Of a stretch of DNA of 61,322 nucleotides, positions 45,638 through 57,211 are shown in pieces; within the stretch, counting starts at the first letter, position 1; every line of letters starts with the position of its first letter. The notes beneath the pieces are model-generated. The model was not told where the DNA came from, made no database searches, and saw nothing but the letters and a program-made list of their open reading frames with translations. The DNA lies in contig CDMY01000512.1 of assembly GCA_001179505.1 (NCBI GenBank), forward strand, positions 1 to 61,322, written 5' to 3'. Source of the DNA: Vitrella brassicaformis (taxonomy: Eukaryota; Sar; Vitrellaceae). Both the position numbers and the translations under genes were made by a program.

Positions 45638-46606
45638 GGGCGCCCCGCCACCTCCGCCGCCCCCTCCCCCTCCAGCTCCCCCGCTACCTCCTTCGCCACC
45701 TCCACACCCTCCCAAGTTCCCCCGACGGCTGCTCGGTGCGGCCATGCTCGCGCTCAATGTCCCACCGCCATGGGATTCGTACCCGCCAAGGAGTTCCCGT
45801 CGAGGCCCCGTCGCGGCAGCCGCGGCTGAAATGGCGTCAGGTCGGTCAGTCTGAGCCTCAAGGTCAGCCTGAGCCTCAAGGTCGATGGCGTCGAGGTCGC
45901 CAATGCCCCTCACGACGACGTCAACGCCGCCTGTCGCAGCCAGCACCTCGATGGCCTCCAAGTCCTCCTCAATGCTCACCAACAGCACAGATATCTCGTC
46001 GCCGATCTCAGCACCGAAGGCCGCCTGAAATGCGGCGATGCTGGCGTTGACTTCGGCCACAAACGCGTCGGCACCGGCGATGAATTCGGGGCTGTACGGG
46101 CTCTGCTCTCTGGTGGTCTTGGCGAGGCGGCCCTTCTTAAGTTTGCTGACCGCCTTGCGCACCTTGTCAACGGTCAGCCTGGCGGCCCTCTTCCTCTCGT
46201 CTTGCTCACTGTCCTCGCCTGCACACACACATACACACATCGGCCGATAACGCGGTAGAGATACAGATAGGGGGCACCATTGCGTACCAGCAGCAGCGGT
46301 GTCATGGGCCTGCTCCTGGGGCTGGTTGTCTTGCTGTGGCACCTCCAGAGCCGCCAAGAACTCCTCAAACTGCCAAATAAGGCGCCACACACATGCGCAC
46401 TCCATGCATGTCCGTCTGTCCGTCCGTCCGTCCGTCCGTCTGCGTGTCTGTCCCACCTGCTGCTTGAGGGCATCGATAGGGCCGCCACCATCATCTGCTG
46501 TCCGACGCTCATCGACTGCAGGTGCCGCAGCAGCAGCCGTGTGTGTGGGGCAGGCCAACAGCAGCAGGAGGGAGGCAATCGACAGGTGGGCGCTCGTAAG
46601 CTTCAT
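45638..46606 (-). CDS. Secreted Ala/Glu- and Gly-rich protein, 3' end in assembly gap
   Basis: Exons read 46606-46457, 46369-46288 and from 46218 into the gap. The N-terminus is a signal peptide (MKLTSAHLSIASLLLLLACP, then THTAAAA). The mature part is acidic and helical, with RKRAARLTVDKVRKAVSKL, then FVAEVNASIAAFQAAFGAEI and VSIEEDLEAIEVLAATGGVD. It passes through EAQADLEAQTD repeats into GGCGGGEGGSGGAGGGG at the gap edge. An open frame continues beyond the gap to 45206, but the reading frame across the Ns cannot be known. No family recognised. Possibly a cell-surface or wall protein. Confidence 0.6.
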
Positions 46607-46865
46607 GATTCAGACGTCAGGATTTGTTTGTGAAAGAGGCTGCGGAGATCACGGTGCCTGACCTGTACGCTGTGCGCGGGTTTTGCCGTTTGGTCGAGTC
46701 GAGAAGTCTCGACGCGAGCTGGAGACGCATGAGACGGATTTCTTTGTTTTTTCAAGCTCCAAATGACGAAATCGCTTCGTCAAACCAAGAGGGTGCTCCC
46801 CAAGAACAGACATCAAGCGTTCTTCATGAACGTCGTCACATCAAGGAGGACTTGCCCGCTATCCG

Positions 46866-47846
46866 ATGTCCCGGTGCGAGGACCGATCTGCGGACGAGAG
46901 CAACGGCCGCCACAACAAAGCGAGGGCGGTGATGCTGGCTCCACAACGGCAACTACCGTCGCCTTTGTACGGCGAGGTCTTCGCCGACCTGGCCACCTTT
47001 GGCGACTCGGTGGCTGTGCTGACCCGCCCTGAAGACGGCCTCGACGAGGGGACCATCGAGCGCCAGCTCCACCCCATGCAGCTGCCCGGCCACTGGAACT
47101 GCCCCTTCCAGCTGAGCAAGCTGTGCCGAAAAGCGGCAGGATGGTGGGCCAGGACCAGCGACGGGCGCCAGTACAAGGTGGATCCGCTGCCAAGCAGACT
47201 GAGGTCGCTCCCCGCCAACAAGCCCCCCTTCTGGACTCCCACCCGACTCGGCAGGGGCTTCTGGAGTGCCGGCATCCAGAGCCTGAGGGTGCCTGTCGAG
47301 GAGGACGACGTCATCATCGCCGCGGCCTCCGACGGTGTCTTCGACAACATCCTCATCGAGGCTGTCGTTGCGCGGGCGGACGAGATGTGGTGCATGACGG
47401 CGGCCAAGCTGGCCCGGGAGATTGGGGAGCTGGCCTACAACACCAGCGTCGACCGCACGGCCCCAACCCCCTTCGCCCGCGAGGCACGGATCCACATCCC
47501 CAACGACCCCGACTTCAAAGACGGCTTGGGCGGCAAAAAGGACGACATCACCGTCGTGGTGGGCGTTGTCCGCAGCCCCGGCCGGGAGACGGAGACGGTG
47601 TGCGATCCGTATGGGGAGGCCGCCGAGGACGCCGAGCGGGAGGAGGACCTCTCGCCTCCCTCGCGGACGGCATGTGGTGTGACGGCGGGCAAGCTGGCCA
47701 GGGGGGTTGATGAGCTGGCATACAAGACCAGCCTCGACTGCACCGCCGCAACCCCCTTCGCCCAGGAGGCAGCCATCCACATCCCCGACGACCCCGACTT
47801 TTTCGATGGCATTACCGTCGTGGTGGCTAAGGTGGGCCCGGGCTAG
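46866..47846 (+). CDS. Truncated PP2C/PTC7-like phosphatase, possibly a pseudogene
   Basis: An intron-free frame of 326 aa. The C-terminal two thirds of a PTC7-type PP2C are clear: TFGDSVAVLTRPEDG (family GDSG-like strand), GHWNCPFQLSKL, VPVEEDDVIIAAASDGVFDN with the metal-binding DG, LAREIGELAYNTSVDRTAPT, and GGKKDDITVVVGVV with the DD metal site. The N-terminal third with the first ADG-type metal ligand is missing. The first 45 residues are unrelated. After the normal domain end the last segment is repeated in diverged form (47673-47846) without the KKDD. Activity is doubtful. An upstream start beyond 46866 is not evident. It is divergent from the secreted gene starting at 46606. Confidence 0.6.
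   Translation: MSRCEDRSADESNGRHNKARAVMLAPQRQLPSPLYGEVFADLATFGDSVAVLTRPEDGLDEGTIERQLHPMQLPGHWNCPFQLSKLCRKAAGWWARTSDGRQYKVDPLPSRLRSLPANKPPFWTPTRLGRGFWSAGIQSLRVPVEEDDVIIAAASDGVFDNILIEAVVARADEMWCMTAAKLAREIGELAYNTSVDRTAPTPFAREARIHIPNDPDFKDGLGGKKDDITVVVGVVRSPGRETETVCDPYGEAAEDAEREEDLSPPSRTACGVTAGKLARGVDELAYKTSLDCTAATPFAQEAAIHIPDDPDFFDGITVVVAKVGPG
47386..47846 (+). repeat. Partial tandem duplication inside the PP2C-like gene
   Basis: Copy A (about 47386-47570) and copy B (about 47673-47846) share acccccttcgcc, atccacatcccc, gaccccgactt and accgtcgtggtg. Copy B lacks the bases coding GGKKDD. Confidence 0.8.
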
Positions 47847-47890
47847 AGTGGGACCACGGGGAGAGGGAGGCGGGGCGACGGAAAGTGCCA

Positions 47891-48345
47891 TGCTCCTGAT
47901 AGCAAGTGTCTCTGGTATTAGGTCATCGTCCATCGATCGGTGCCTGCACTTTATATTGAGGAAGACACGGGCGACATTTTCTATTGAGGGCGAGCCCGCG
48001 TCGCCCACCAACACACGAAACAAGAGGCGGCGGGCAAGCGATGGTAGGCTGGTGCCACATGTGACGTTGTGGCTGCTCGAACCCCAGCCGGCGGGAGGCT
48101 TCCTTGTGCCGTCAGGGCGGATCACAACCGCCACCGAGTCGCCAAACACTGTCCGAGTGGCGGCATCGGTTTTCGTTGATTGCACAGGAACTCTGCACAA
48201 CACCACAGCAGCAGCATTCAACGATGGAACCAACGCGACGATGGCACTCCACAACATCACAGTCGGGCTGCAGAACGCGACTTCCATCATACAAGGCGTC
48301 GTTTGGGACATCCAGAATTATACATCGTGGCTGCTGGCGACTTGA
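47891..48345 (+). CDS. Doubtful ORF with many N-glycosylation sequons
   Basis: An open frame of 151 codons from ATG 47891. The last third has repeated NxS/T sequons (LHNTTAAAFNDGTNATMAL, then HNITVGLQNATS). No signal peptide or family is evident. The opposite strand of 48104-48170 encodes FGDSVAVVIRPDG, resembling the PP2C-like gene upstream, so this stretch may instead be debris of an inverted gene copy. Confidence 0.25.
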
Positions 48346-50308
48346 CCACACCCACGATGCCACACACGAATGACGGGCCGAAGGTAGCCGTGGCGCAGCG
48401 ATAGCAGAGGGGGAGAGGGGGGAGAGGGCTGCCTGCCTGTCTGTGTGTCTGTCAGTCAGTCTGTCAGGCGTGTGTACATGGGTGTGGGTGGCCTGGCGTA
48501 AGGCGTGGGGGAGTGGATTGACAGACTGCCTGCATGGGTGTGCGGGTGCGGGTCATTTGGCTGCATGGGGAGGGTTGTCAGCGATAGAGAAGCATCATCG
48601 CTGCCTGCATTTCATATCGGTTGGCTGGTTTTGCTCAAGAGTGATGTCTCGTTGCCTTTGACGGACCAGCTACATAGCTGAGTGCGGTTCACGCGTTCAT
48701 CCGTGCGTTACTTGATTGCTGCTTTGGCGTCTACCTTTGACTTGACCCCCTCCTTGGCCAGCAGCAGACAGACAGACAGACAGAGACAGGGAGACACGAA
48801 ATGTGTCTGTGCTGTGTCACATAGATTTAATGACAGCGAGCGACGAAAGGGCGAACAAGCTCATTGAGTGAGGCCCCATATTGATCGCATGCTCACTCAA
48901 GGAGGAGGACGTTGAGATGCCTGTGGTGTCCCTCTTCAGCCATGTACAGTACAATGCATTGAGTTCTGCTGCCTCGTTGCCTGGGTCTTATGGCCGGGTG
49001 GTCAAATGGGGGGCCTATCCCAGCAGACGACAGACAGCCTCTGCTAATCTCTCTCTCTCTCACGCATGGTGTCAGCGCTATGTGTGTATGTGTGTGTGTG
49101 TGGATGTGTGTGTGGAGGTGGACAGAAAGGAATGCTACAAAGACTGACTGCACTACAGATGTGCCAGTGTTTGTGTGTGAGCGCTTTGTTTATGTGTGTG
49201 TCAAAGCCTTGCCTTAGCCCTGCGTCCACGAGGTGTGTGCGTTGCTCGATCACTTCAATGCTCTCACCCCAGTGTCTTCCCTGCCTCCCATTGTCATGCT
49301 GCAGCCTCACCGAGGTGAGATGAATGACATGCACCACAGATCCGCGCACAGGCACGTCACCTTCGCCCACACGCGTGTGGAAGAATGGAAAAGTTGAAAG
49401 AAAAGGAAAAGGGTGAGCGACCCCCCAACGCAACCCAGACAATCCGCGACCGACAAAGACACACACATGTGACAAAAAGACAACCACATTCCAAGCACAC
49501 AACGACCCATAGCATCCACCAACACACAGGGGATGGATGGACGGATGAACCTAAAAGATGGACGGATGAACCTTTTTGGTTCTTCTTCCGTCCGTTGCAT
49601 GAGTGCACCAGCGCAGCCATCCAAGCCCCTTCCTCATTGAATTGGCGAGTGCCTCGGTGGAGACCACACGCCGCACACACGTGGCACATACCCTCACACA
49701 CGACACAACACACATCCGCTGCACTCTCTCGGCGGCCATGTGTCCCATCCGCACAGCGGATGGCTCGCTCCCACGCCGATACGACTACAGGCACTTCACT
49801 CAACACAAACTGACAATAAAAATGACTGACGTGCAAGTAAATACGCCTCGCTATGGTGATCGGCATGCGATCGTGATGGAGGCCACCGGATGAAGTAGCG
49901 GCATACACACACAAACACACACACACACACACACAGACGCACGCACGCACACAAAGAAGCAAAGCAAAGTAAGGTAAACCGATCTCAAAACTAGATGTTC
50001 AACAAGCCGATTACCGTCTCAGTAACGCCACAAACACAAACTACCGACCGACAGCCATCCATGTGTGCTCATGTAAGTAAACGAGTCTCACTGTGATGAT
50101 CGGCATGCAAGTGTGAGGAAGGCAGACGGACAAAGTGCCGGCATACACACACACACACACACACACACAGAAGCAAAGCAAAAGCCCAGCCACACAGAAA
50201 ACCGATCTCAAAAAATATCGATACAGATGCTGATAATGGCGATCCAGATACCTTGGCAGCTCTTTTCGTCCGCATCTGCAAAACATGGAAGCCCGCATCC
50301 ATCCTCTG
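48346..50308. other. Intergenic, repeat-rich
   Basis: About 2 kb without a convincing gene. Contents: (gtct)/(cagt) runs near 48438-48465, (caga)n near 48767-48783, (tg)n near 49082-49115, a 23-nt direct repeat gatggacggatgaacct at about 49533-49575, (ca)n near 49905-49936 and 50144-50169, and a diverged tandem duplication of about 150 bp (about 49830-49996 and 50069-50215). Candidate frames up to 201 codons are built from the TG/CA repeats and are rejected. Confidence 0.5.
49830..50215. repeat. Diverged tandem duplication, about 150 bp
   Basis: Both copies read gtaa-ta(a)acg, then gatgatcggcatgc or ggtgatcggcatgc, gtgccggcatacacac or gtagcggcatacacac, a CA tract, gaagcaaagcaaa and aaccgatctcaaaa. 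Confidence 0.7.
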
Positions 50309-50749
50309 TCACCAATGCCACCTAAGCAGTGTTCTTCCCTGAGGCTCGTCTGGCGGGAATGTGATGGCCTTCTCGGCGATGACCAGCTCCAAGTGGCCCT
50401 CGACCTTGAAGTCCTCCAGAAACGGATGCAGCGTCACTGTCTCAATGGCAGTCGCATTCTCATTCATGAACACCACCATGGCCGGCTTGTCCGAAGACAG
50501 AGAGGCGCTTCCCTCGTGGTTGGCATGGAAGAAGTCCTTGTCGTCTGGGATGGACCAGGTCGCCTCCGTGTTGTCGGAGAAGGTGGCCTTGACGTCTCCG
50601 AGAGCATGGATGATGATGAGAGGACCTGGATTAATGGCAGACCGAGGGCGCGTGTCATCTTGGGTGCGTCTGAGGATGGTAGACGGGGCCGCTGCGGCGG
50701 AGGCAAGGGCGACAATGAGGAAGGTCGAGCAAAGGGATAGGGAAGCCAT
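50309..50749 (-). CDS. Small secreted protein, unknown family
   Basis: An intronless frame of 146 aa. It starts with a signal peptide (MASLSLCSTFLIVALASAAA) and probable cleavage near APSTI. The mature part is about 125 aa of beta-like alternation (PGPLIIIHALGDVKATFSDN, then KPAMVVFMNENATAIETVTL and GHLELVIAEKAITFPPDE). There is one N-glycosylation sequon (NAT) and no Cys in the mature part. I recognise no domain. The short beta-rich layout could be a small extracellular sandwich. It ends RTLLRWHW. Confidence 0.6.
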   Translation of the reverse strand: MASLSLCSTFLIVALASAAAAPSTILRRTQDDTRPRSAINPGPLIIIHALGDVKATFSDNTEATWSIPDDKDFFHANHEGSASLSSDKPAMVVFMNENATAIETVTLHPFLEDFKVEGHLELVIAEKAITFPPDEPQGRTLLRWHW

Positions 50750-50907
50750 CGGGATTGACAGAAGGGACGGACAGGGTCAGGTGGGGATGTCCGTTAGCGC
50801 GGATGCATGGGCGCCGCCGTTGCGGAATGCCTGGTGGCGCGCAACGCCCGGGAAGCTCGCACAGGAGGCAAGAGGGTCAGCTGTGTCTGTGTGAGGCAAG
50901 AGAGTCA

Positions 50908-51058
50908 GGAGATCCGCCTGAATGAGTGAGTCGACACGCAGCACAGATAGATCAAGTGAGCGAACTTTATCCGTCGACTCAATGTGCAGATCTGGCCACA
51001 CCTTGATGCTCCGGCAGGCGGCCATGACGAGGACAGCGAGATGCAGCAGCCCCGAGGA
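50908..51058 (-). repeat. Dispersed repeat, copy 2 (partner at 38129-38312, plus)
   Basis: On the minus strand this reads in one frame as LLHLAVLVMAACRSIKVWPD, then LHIESTDK and SLIQADLL, matching the copy at 38.1 kb (LLHLAVLAMAACRSLKVWQD). No initiating ATG is at the equivalent place. It lies between the small secreted gene and the M16 protease start. Confidence 0.8.
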
Positions 51059-51118
51059 CCAGGCGCTGCCGTTTACACGGCTTAGCTTGCTTTGATTCAG
51101 CGCTGCGCCCTCGCGAAG

Positions 51119-51839
51119 ATGGAGGGCATGTCGGCTGCCGACGCTTCTGTGTGCATCGTCAAGCCCGAGAAGGACTACCGCGACTATCGGTATGTGAAGC
51201 TCGACAACGGGCTGATGGGCGTGCTGATCTCTGACGACAAATGCGACAAGGTGAGAGAAGAGGAGAGGAAATGAACAAAGGAAGGGAGATCCGACTCCCA
51301 CGTGTCAAACAGTGTGTTGGCTGACACTGTGAGATCTCTCGTTGGCGACAGAGAGGGAGATGGCATTATGGTGTCATGTGTCTGTCTGTGTCATTTGTGT
51401 GTGAGGCTGCGTGTGCCATGGACGTGCACGTGGGCAGTTGTCTAGACCCCAAGGAGCTGCCGGGACTCGCCCACTTCCTCGAGCATATGCTCTTCCTCGG
51501 TAAGTACGTCTGCCAAGTGTCTGTGTGGCAACACACACAGACACACACACACGTCTGTCTGTGTGCCTGTTGCTGACGCGCGTGCTGTGTGTGTGCATGC
51601 ACGTGTGTCAGGCACCCAGAAGTATCCCGATGAGACGGAGTACAGTCAGTATCTGCAGAAGCATGGCGGCGACAGCAACGCGTTCACCGCTGACGACGAC
51701 ACCTGCTACTACTACACCGTCGCTCCCGAGTCGTTCGAGGGCGCATTAGACCGCTTCGCGCAGTTCTTCCTTCCCCAGCAGCCGCTCTTTACAGAATCGG
51801 CCGCAGAGAGGGAACTGCACGCAGGTCGGTCCACACACA

Positions 51840-51873
<34 letters not shown>

Positions 51874-54800
51874 TGAGTATCAATGTGTGTGGGTGTGTAG
51901 TCGACTCGGAGCACAGCAAGAACCTGCAGGCACGCACACACCCCCGCGCCATCGTGCATCCGCCGCATGCAGCCATATTTGTGTGTTGGCTGTGCAGAGT
52001 GACATGTGGCGGTTCCACCAGCTGCTGCGCGACTCGTGCAACCCCGAGCACCCGCTCAACAGATTCGCCACAGGTGAAACGACACACGTGCGCACGTGTT
52101 GTTGTGTGGATGGATGGATGGATGGGTGCAGGCAATCTGAAGAGTCTGCGTGACGACCCTTTTACGCTCCACAAGATCGACCAGAAGGGCGTGCGGGAGG
52201 CGCTGCTCAAATTCCACGCCGAGCATTACTCCTCCCACAAGATGGCCATCGTCATGATCAACAAAATGCCGCTCGACGAACTGGAAAAGGTGCGCGTGTC
52301 ATCAGAATCCACACAGCCAAACTCATTGTCTGTGTGTGTGCAGTTGTTTCGCCACTACTTCTCCAGTGTCGAGAGCAAAGCGATGAGCCAGCAGCAGCAG
52401 CAGCAAGATGCCACACAGACACACGTGCTGCCCTTCCGGCGCGAAGACCTGGGTGGGCATATGGACACCCACACACACACAAGAACACCCACTGACTGAC
52501 TCAGCCGTCTCTCTGCCCTGTGGGTACCCTACACAGGCCGTTTAGTCTATGTGCTGCCCGTGCGCACCACGCAGCAGATCGACTTCGAGTGGTTCCTCAA
52601 AGAGCAGGTCAAGTCGGTCACACACACATATATCACTCCCACGCCGCAAGGCAGCCGATCGAATTAAGCATGTGTGTGTGCGGTGCAGACGCCTCTGTAC
52701 CTGTCCAAGCCGGCGGGTTACTGCTCCCACGTGTTGGGCCACGAGGGCAAGGGCTCCCTGCTGTCCCGGCTGAAGGCGGAGGGGCTCGCCACAGAACTGG
52801 TGGCAGGTGAGTGCGGTGTGCGTGGCTGGCAAGACAGAAGACCGAGACAGAGATGGATGGACTCATGTGTGTGTTGTGTGTGTGTAGGCAGCAGCTTTGA
52901 GGCGGCGGGGGTGTATGGGTTCAGTGTGCAGGTCACACTCACCCCCAAAGGGAGCGAGGAGCAGGGACTCATCAGGTCGGTCGGTCTGTCCGTCTGTCTG
53001 TCCGTCACGCACACACACAAAGGTGTTAGTTATGTGAATGTCTTTGTCTGTCTGTCTGTCTGTATGTGTGTGACACACACAGGGTGGGTCAGCTTCTCTT
53101 CGCCTTCATCCGGTGAGTGGGTGGGTGAGTGCATTCCCCGCCACCTCACCCACACCCACACCACACCGACCCACTCGATGAGTGCGTCCGTCCAATCATG
53201 TGTGTCGTCAGGATGATGGCGTCGAGTGACGACGCTGCCCACGCGACAGTGTTCGACGACCTCATGCGCATGAGCGACATCTCCTTCAGATTCAGAAGCA
53301 CTCCTGACCCGGGCAGCCAGGTGGTGAACATTGCCAGTGCGCTGCACCGATACCCGCCAAAAGAGTGAGGACTCATCCGCAGCACAGAGACACTTGTGTG
53401 CGGCACATGGAATGCAATTGCTGCATGCAGCGTCATGTCGGGCCAGTCGCTCTTCTACAAGTTCGAGCCGGCCCTCATCCGCGAGGTGCTGTCGCACTTC
53501 ACGTGTGAAAACCTGCGGTGCGTCGTGGTTGACAGCTCAGGTGAAAGCATATGTTTGTTGGGTGCAGACACACGCACATCCGTAGAAAGCCATGTGTGTG
53601 TGTGTGTGTGTGTGTGTGTAGGCCGTTACAACGACATGTGTGTGAGCGAGGCGCCGTGGTATGGCACCAAGCACTGCAGCCAACAGATCCCACAAAGATG
53701 GAGAGATGCATGGTGACCATCCCCCGCCCTCCCTCCCTCCCAGCCACCCACCCACACACCTGCCTGTATGTCTGGTTGCTCCCATACGCAACACAACACA
53801 GGGGCTCGCCAGGTTCAGTTGATCTCTCAGCTCCCACTGCCATGCACCTGCCCAAGAGCAACCCCTTCCTCCCTCAAGACCTCGCCCTCAGACCATTCAA
53901 TGGGGTGAACGAACGCTGGCACAGGCAGACAGACAGACACCCACACACTCTCACAGACCTACGTGTCTTTATTGTCTTCCTCTCCACGTCCACAGGACAC
54001 GACAGCGGCCCGCTGGCCTGAGAGGGTCCCATGCCCCGGCTACGACAAGAGATGCCACATGTATTGCATTGCACCGCACCCCACACCCACAGCACCCACA
54101 CACATGGCTGACTGTACATTGTCAACATGTGTGTGTCTGTCGTGTGCTGACAGCTACCACAAGCAGGACACGACCTTCGCTCTGCCCAAGGCGGTGGCGT
54201 ACATCACGATGCACTCGGGGTATGTGTCGTCGTCGCTCGAGGGCCGCATGACCTCCCTACTGTGGACCGAGGCTGTCTATGAGGCTCTCAACGAGGTGGG
54301 TGCCCTGCGTATGTGTGTGTGTGTGTTGGGATCCCAACACACACACATGAGGGTCGTGTGGTGTGTGTGTGTCTTGGCTATGCAGTACGCTTATGAGGCA
54401 TCAATGGCCGGGCTGAACTATTCCCTGAAGCAGAATGGCACAGGTGAGTCAGGTGCACACACACTCCCACAGCCACAGCCACACACTCACACACAGGGGT
54501 AGATTGGGCCCTCTCTGCGTGTGTGTGCGCGCGTGTGTTTGTGTGTGTGTGTGTAGGCGTCCAGCTGGACATCGGTGGGTTCAACGACAAGCTGCCCGTG
54601 CTGCTCAAGGCCATCAGCGAGAAGATGACAGCAGGTCGGTGTGTGCCTTGTGTGCCTTGTGTGCTGTGTGTCCTCGCGACCTGCAGCTGCGCCTGGATGC
54701 ATCTGCAGGCGACTTCAAGGGCGACATTCTGAAGCTAGTCGCCAACATCACTCACAGGCAGCTCAGGAACGCCGCTTACAAACGGCAGCCGTACCTGCAG

Positions 54801-56705
54801 TGCATGAACCGCCTCTCCGTTGCGGTCACCACCCCCGCACACAGCGAAATCGAACAGGTCTTCTCACTCCAGACAAGACTGACACACCCATGCAGTTGGT
54901 TAAGTGTCTGTCTGTCTGCCTGCAATCATCCGTCCAGTTCACGGCGATGCAGTCCCTGCTGGAGGGCATGAGCCTCACGGCTGACGATGACGACATGGAC
55001 ACACCGCAGCAGCAGGTCCGTCCATCCACACAAACACCACCTACACAGGCCTTGGAACTTCCGTGTGTGTGTGCGTGTGCAGCACTGTGGTCTGAGCAAC
55101 GACGCTGCTGGCACCAGCAGCAATGGCGTGGCAGCAGCGGACAAGGCAGACAACAATAAGGCCGAGACCGAGGCGGCTGCCCTGCAGCGGATTAAAGGCA
55201 CTCTCGACGGGATACACAACGACATTCTCAATGGTGGGTGCACTGCAGCCGACATACACACGCAGCACATCCACCCCCCACCACACACACACACCCCTCT
55301 GCTATTGTGTTGGTTGGTGGCCAGGCTGTTTTGTGGAGGCGTTGGTGATCGGCAACATCACCGCAGATGAGGCGGGAGAGCTCATCAGCACCTTTCTGAA
55401 GGTCCGTGGCGTGGAGTGACATACACACACAGCTCTGTCCACACATCATCGACCCGCCCGCACTCATACGCTGCCCATGTGTATTGTGTCTTCAGGAGTT
55501 GTCGGTCGAGCCCTCCGCCCCGCCCACTCCGGTGCTGCGGAAGGCCCTCAAGCTGCAGCCCGACATACGACAGATGTATCGGTGCAACGGCGCCAACCCT
55601 GACGACCCCAACTCGGCCATCTGCGTGGCCATACAGGTCAGGTGGGCACCCACCCCATCTGTATGTGTGTGTGTGTGTGTGTGTGCATGGCTTGGCTTGG
55701 CTTGGCTTGGCTTGACCGTGGTGGGGTCATTCAGGTTGGTGAGCTGTCTGTGCGGACGTCGGCCCTCACTGACGTGTTGGCCAACTGGATCGGCCAGACC
55801 TTCTACGACGACCTCCGAACCAAACAGCAGCTCGGGTGGGTACCCACCTACCACTGACAGGACAGAGAGAGAGTGAGACCAGATGAGATGAGATGTGGTG
55901 TGTGTCGTTCGTTCGTTGTAAATCAATCAGGTACATCGTGGCTTCGTACGCCCGCATCGCTGCGCGCTCGCTGTCGCTGGCCTTCCTGGTGCAGTCCACC
56001 TACTCGCCCGATGAACTGCTCGCAAGGATTGAGGTCTGCTACTTTCCGTCCAATGGATGACAGACACATGAGGGGTGCGAGGGTGCGTGTGTCTGTCTGT
56101 GTGGTTCCTGTGTCTGTGTGTGTGTGCAGCTGTTTCTGAAGTGGCTGGTGGAAACGGCGGTCGAAGGCGAGCTGACTGAGGAGACTTACGCGTGAGTGAA
56201 CGACCCCCACAGAACAGACACACACACGCACTGGACGAGTGTGTGTGTGTGTGCGTGGCTGGCCAGGCTGCATCAGCAGGCGGTGGTCACGGTCAAGTCG
56301 CAGAAGCCCAAACGCATCAACGAGGAGGCGCAGAGGTGCGCGTGTGTGTCTTGCCTGCCTACACCCGTGTGAGTGCACTGACTGCAGACAGACATGTGTG
56401 TGGTGTGGTGTGCAGGTATTTGGCTGAGCTCACTATCCGCCGCTTTGAGTTCGACCATCTGGACAAGGAAATCGATATCATCAAGTGCGTCCGCACCGCG
56501 CACAAGCCAACACCTGTGGCCGCACATTGAAATGCTTCGCTGTGTGTTTGCTGCATGGGCTGTCAGGTCGACATCTCTCTCGGAGTTCCGTGAGTTTGTC
56601 CGCGAGGTCTTTACCTCATGTCCGCGGCTGGCCGTCCTCATCGACAGCCGGCAGCCACACAAACACATTGACGACACACAAACCAAGGACACACACGTGA
56701 GCAGG

Positions 56706-56737
<32 letters not shown>

Positions 56738-56875
56738 TGTTGGTGTCTTTGTTTGTGTCTGGCTGTCGTGCAGGACGTCATGGGCAAGTACGCGTCATTC
56801 GGTGACCTGACGGCGTTGCGGAGGGACCCGAGTGCGGCCTTCTACGAGACGCCGGCTGATATCGATGGCTGGTGA
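51119..56875 (+). CDS. M16 family metalloprotease, insulysin (insulin-degrading enzyme) type
   Basis: Over 25 exons from ATG 51119 ([19 protein letters not shown]) to tga 56873-56875. The zinc motif HFLEH (HxxEH, 51471-51485) lies in [13 protein letters not shown]. The downstream Glu ligand is in [14 protein letters not shown], split by an intron at about 51824-51898. Other family marks are [32 protein letters not shown] and [14 protein letters not shown], then [40 protein letters not shown]-like strands and, in the C-terminal half, [17 protein letters not shown]-like and YIVASYARI. The length and four-domain order fit insulysin, which cleaves small peptides in the cytosol or peroxisome. There is no obvious targeting peptide. 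Many introns carry long (TG)n runs, often right at the acceptor. The active site looks intact. Confidence 0.9.
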
Positions 56876-57211
56876 TAAGTGACTACGTGGAGGGAGTGGC
56901 GGGATGGGGGGCATGTGTCTGTCGTGTGCAGCTAGAACCATTCATCACACCCACGAAAGAGGCGCGCGTGTGCAGTGCGGTTGACGTGACATGAATGACC
57001 CTGTGCCTACCGACTGACTGACAGACAGACGCCCAGACGCTGCTGGTGGGTACGATGTACCCTTTGCAGTGTGTGTGTGTGTGTAAGTATGGCACGTGCA
57101 TGCGTTGGGTGCAATCATTCACGCGGTTTCATGGCCCACATATCTGCCCACGATCTGCCATCATCCTGGCTGCCTGGCCGCGATCGGCAATTTACGAACC
57201 TTTCTTTCATC

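Noticed and set aside
46953-48311. 452-codon minus-strand open frame
   Set aside because: Mostly the antisense shadow of the GC-rich PP2C-like gene. Only the short FGDSVAVV block near its 5' end is meaningful and is reported separately.
49357-49962. 201-codon minus-strand frame
   Set aside because: Built from CA/TG microsatellite translation (poly Val-Cys) without family resemblance.
50777-51301. 174-codon minus-strand frame as a gene
   Set aside because: It overlaps the first M16 exon in antisense. Only the repeat-matching core is of interest, and no ATG leads it.
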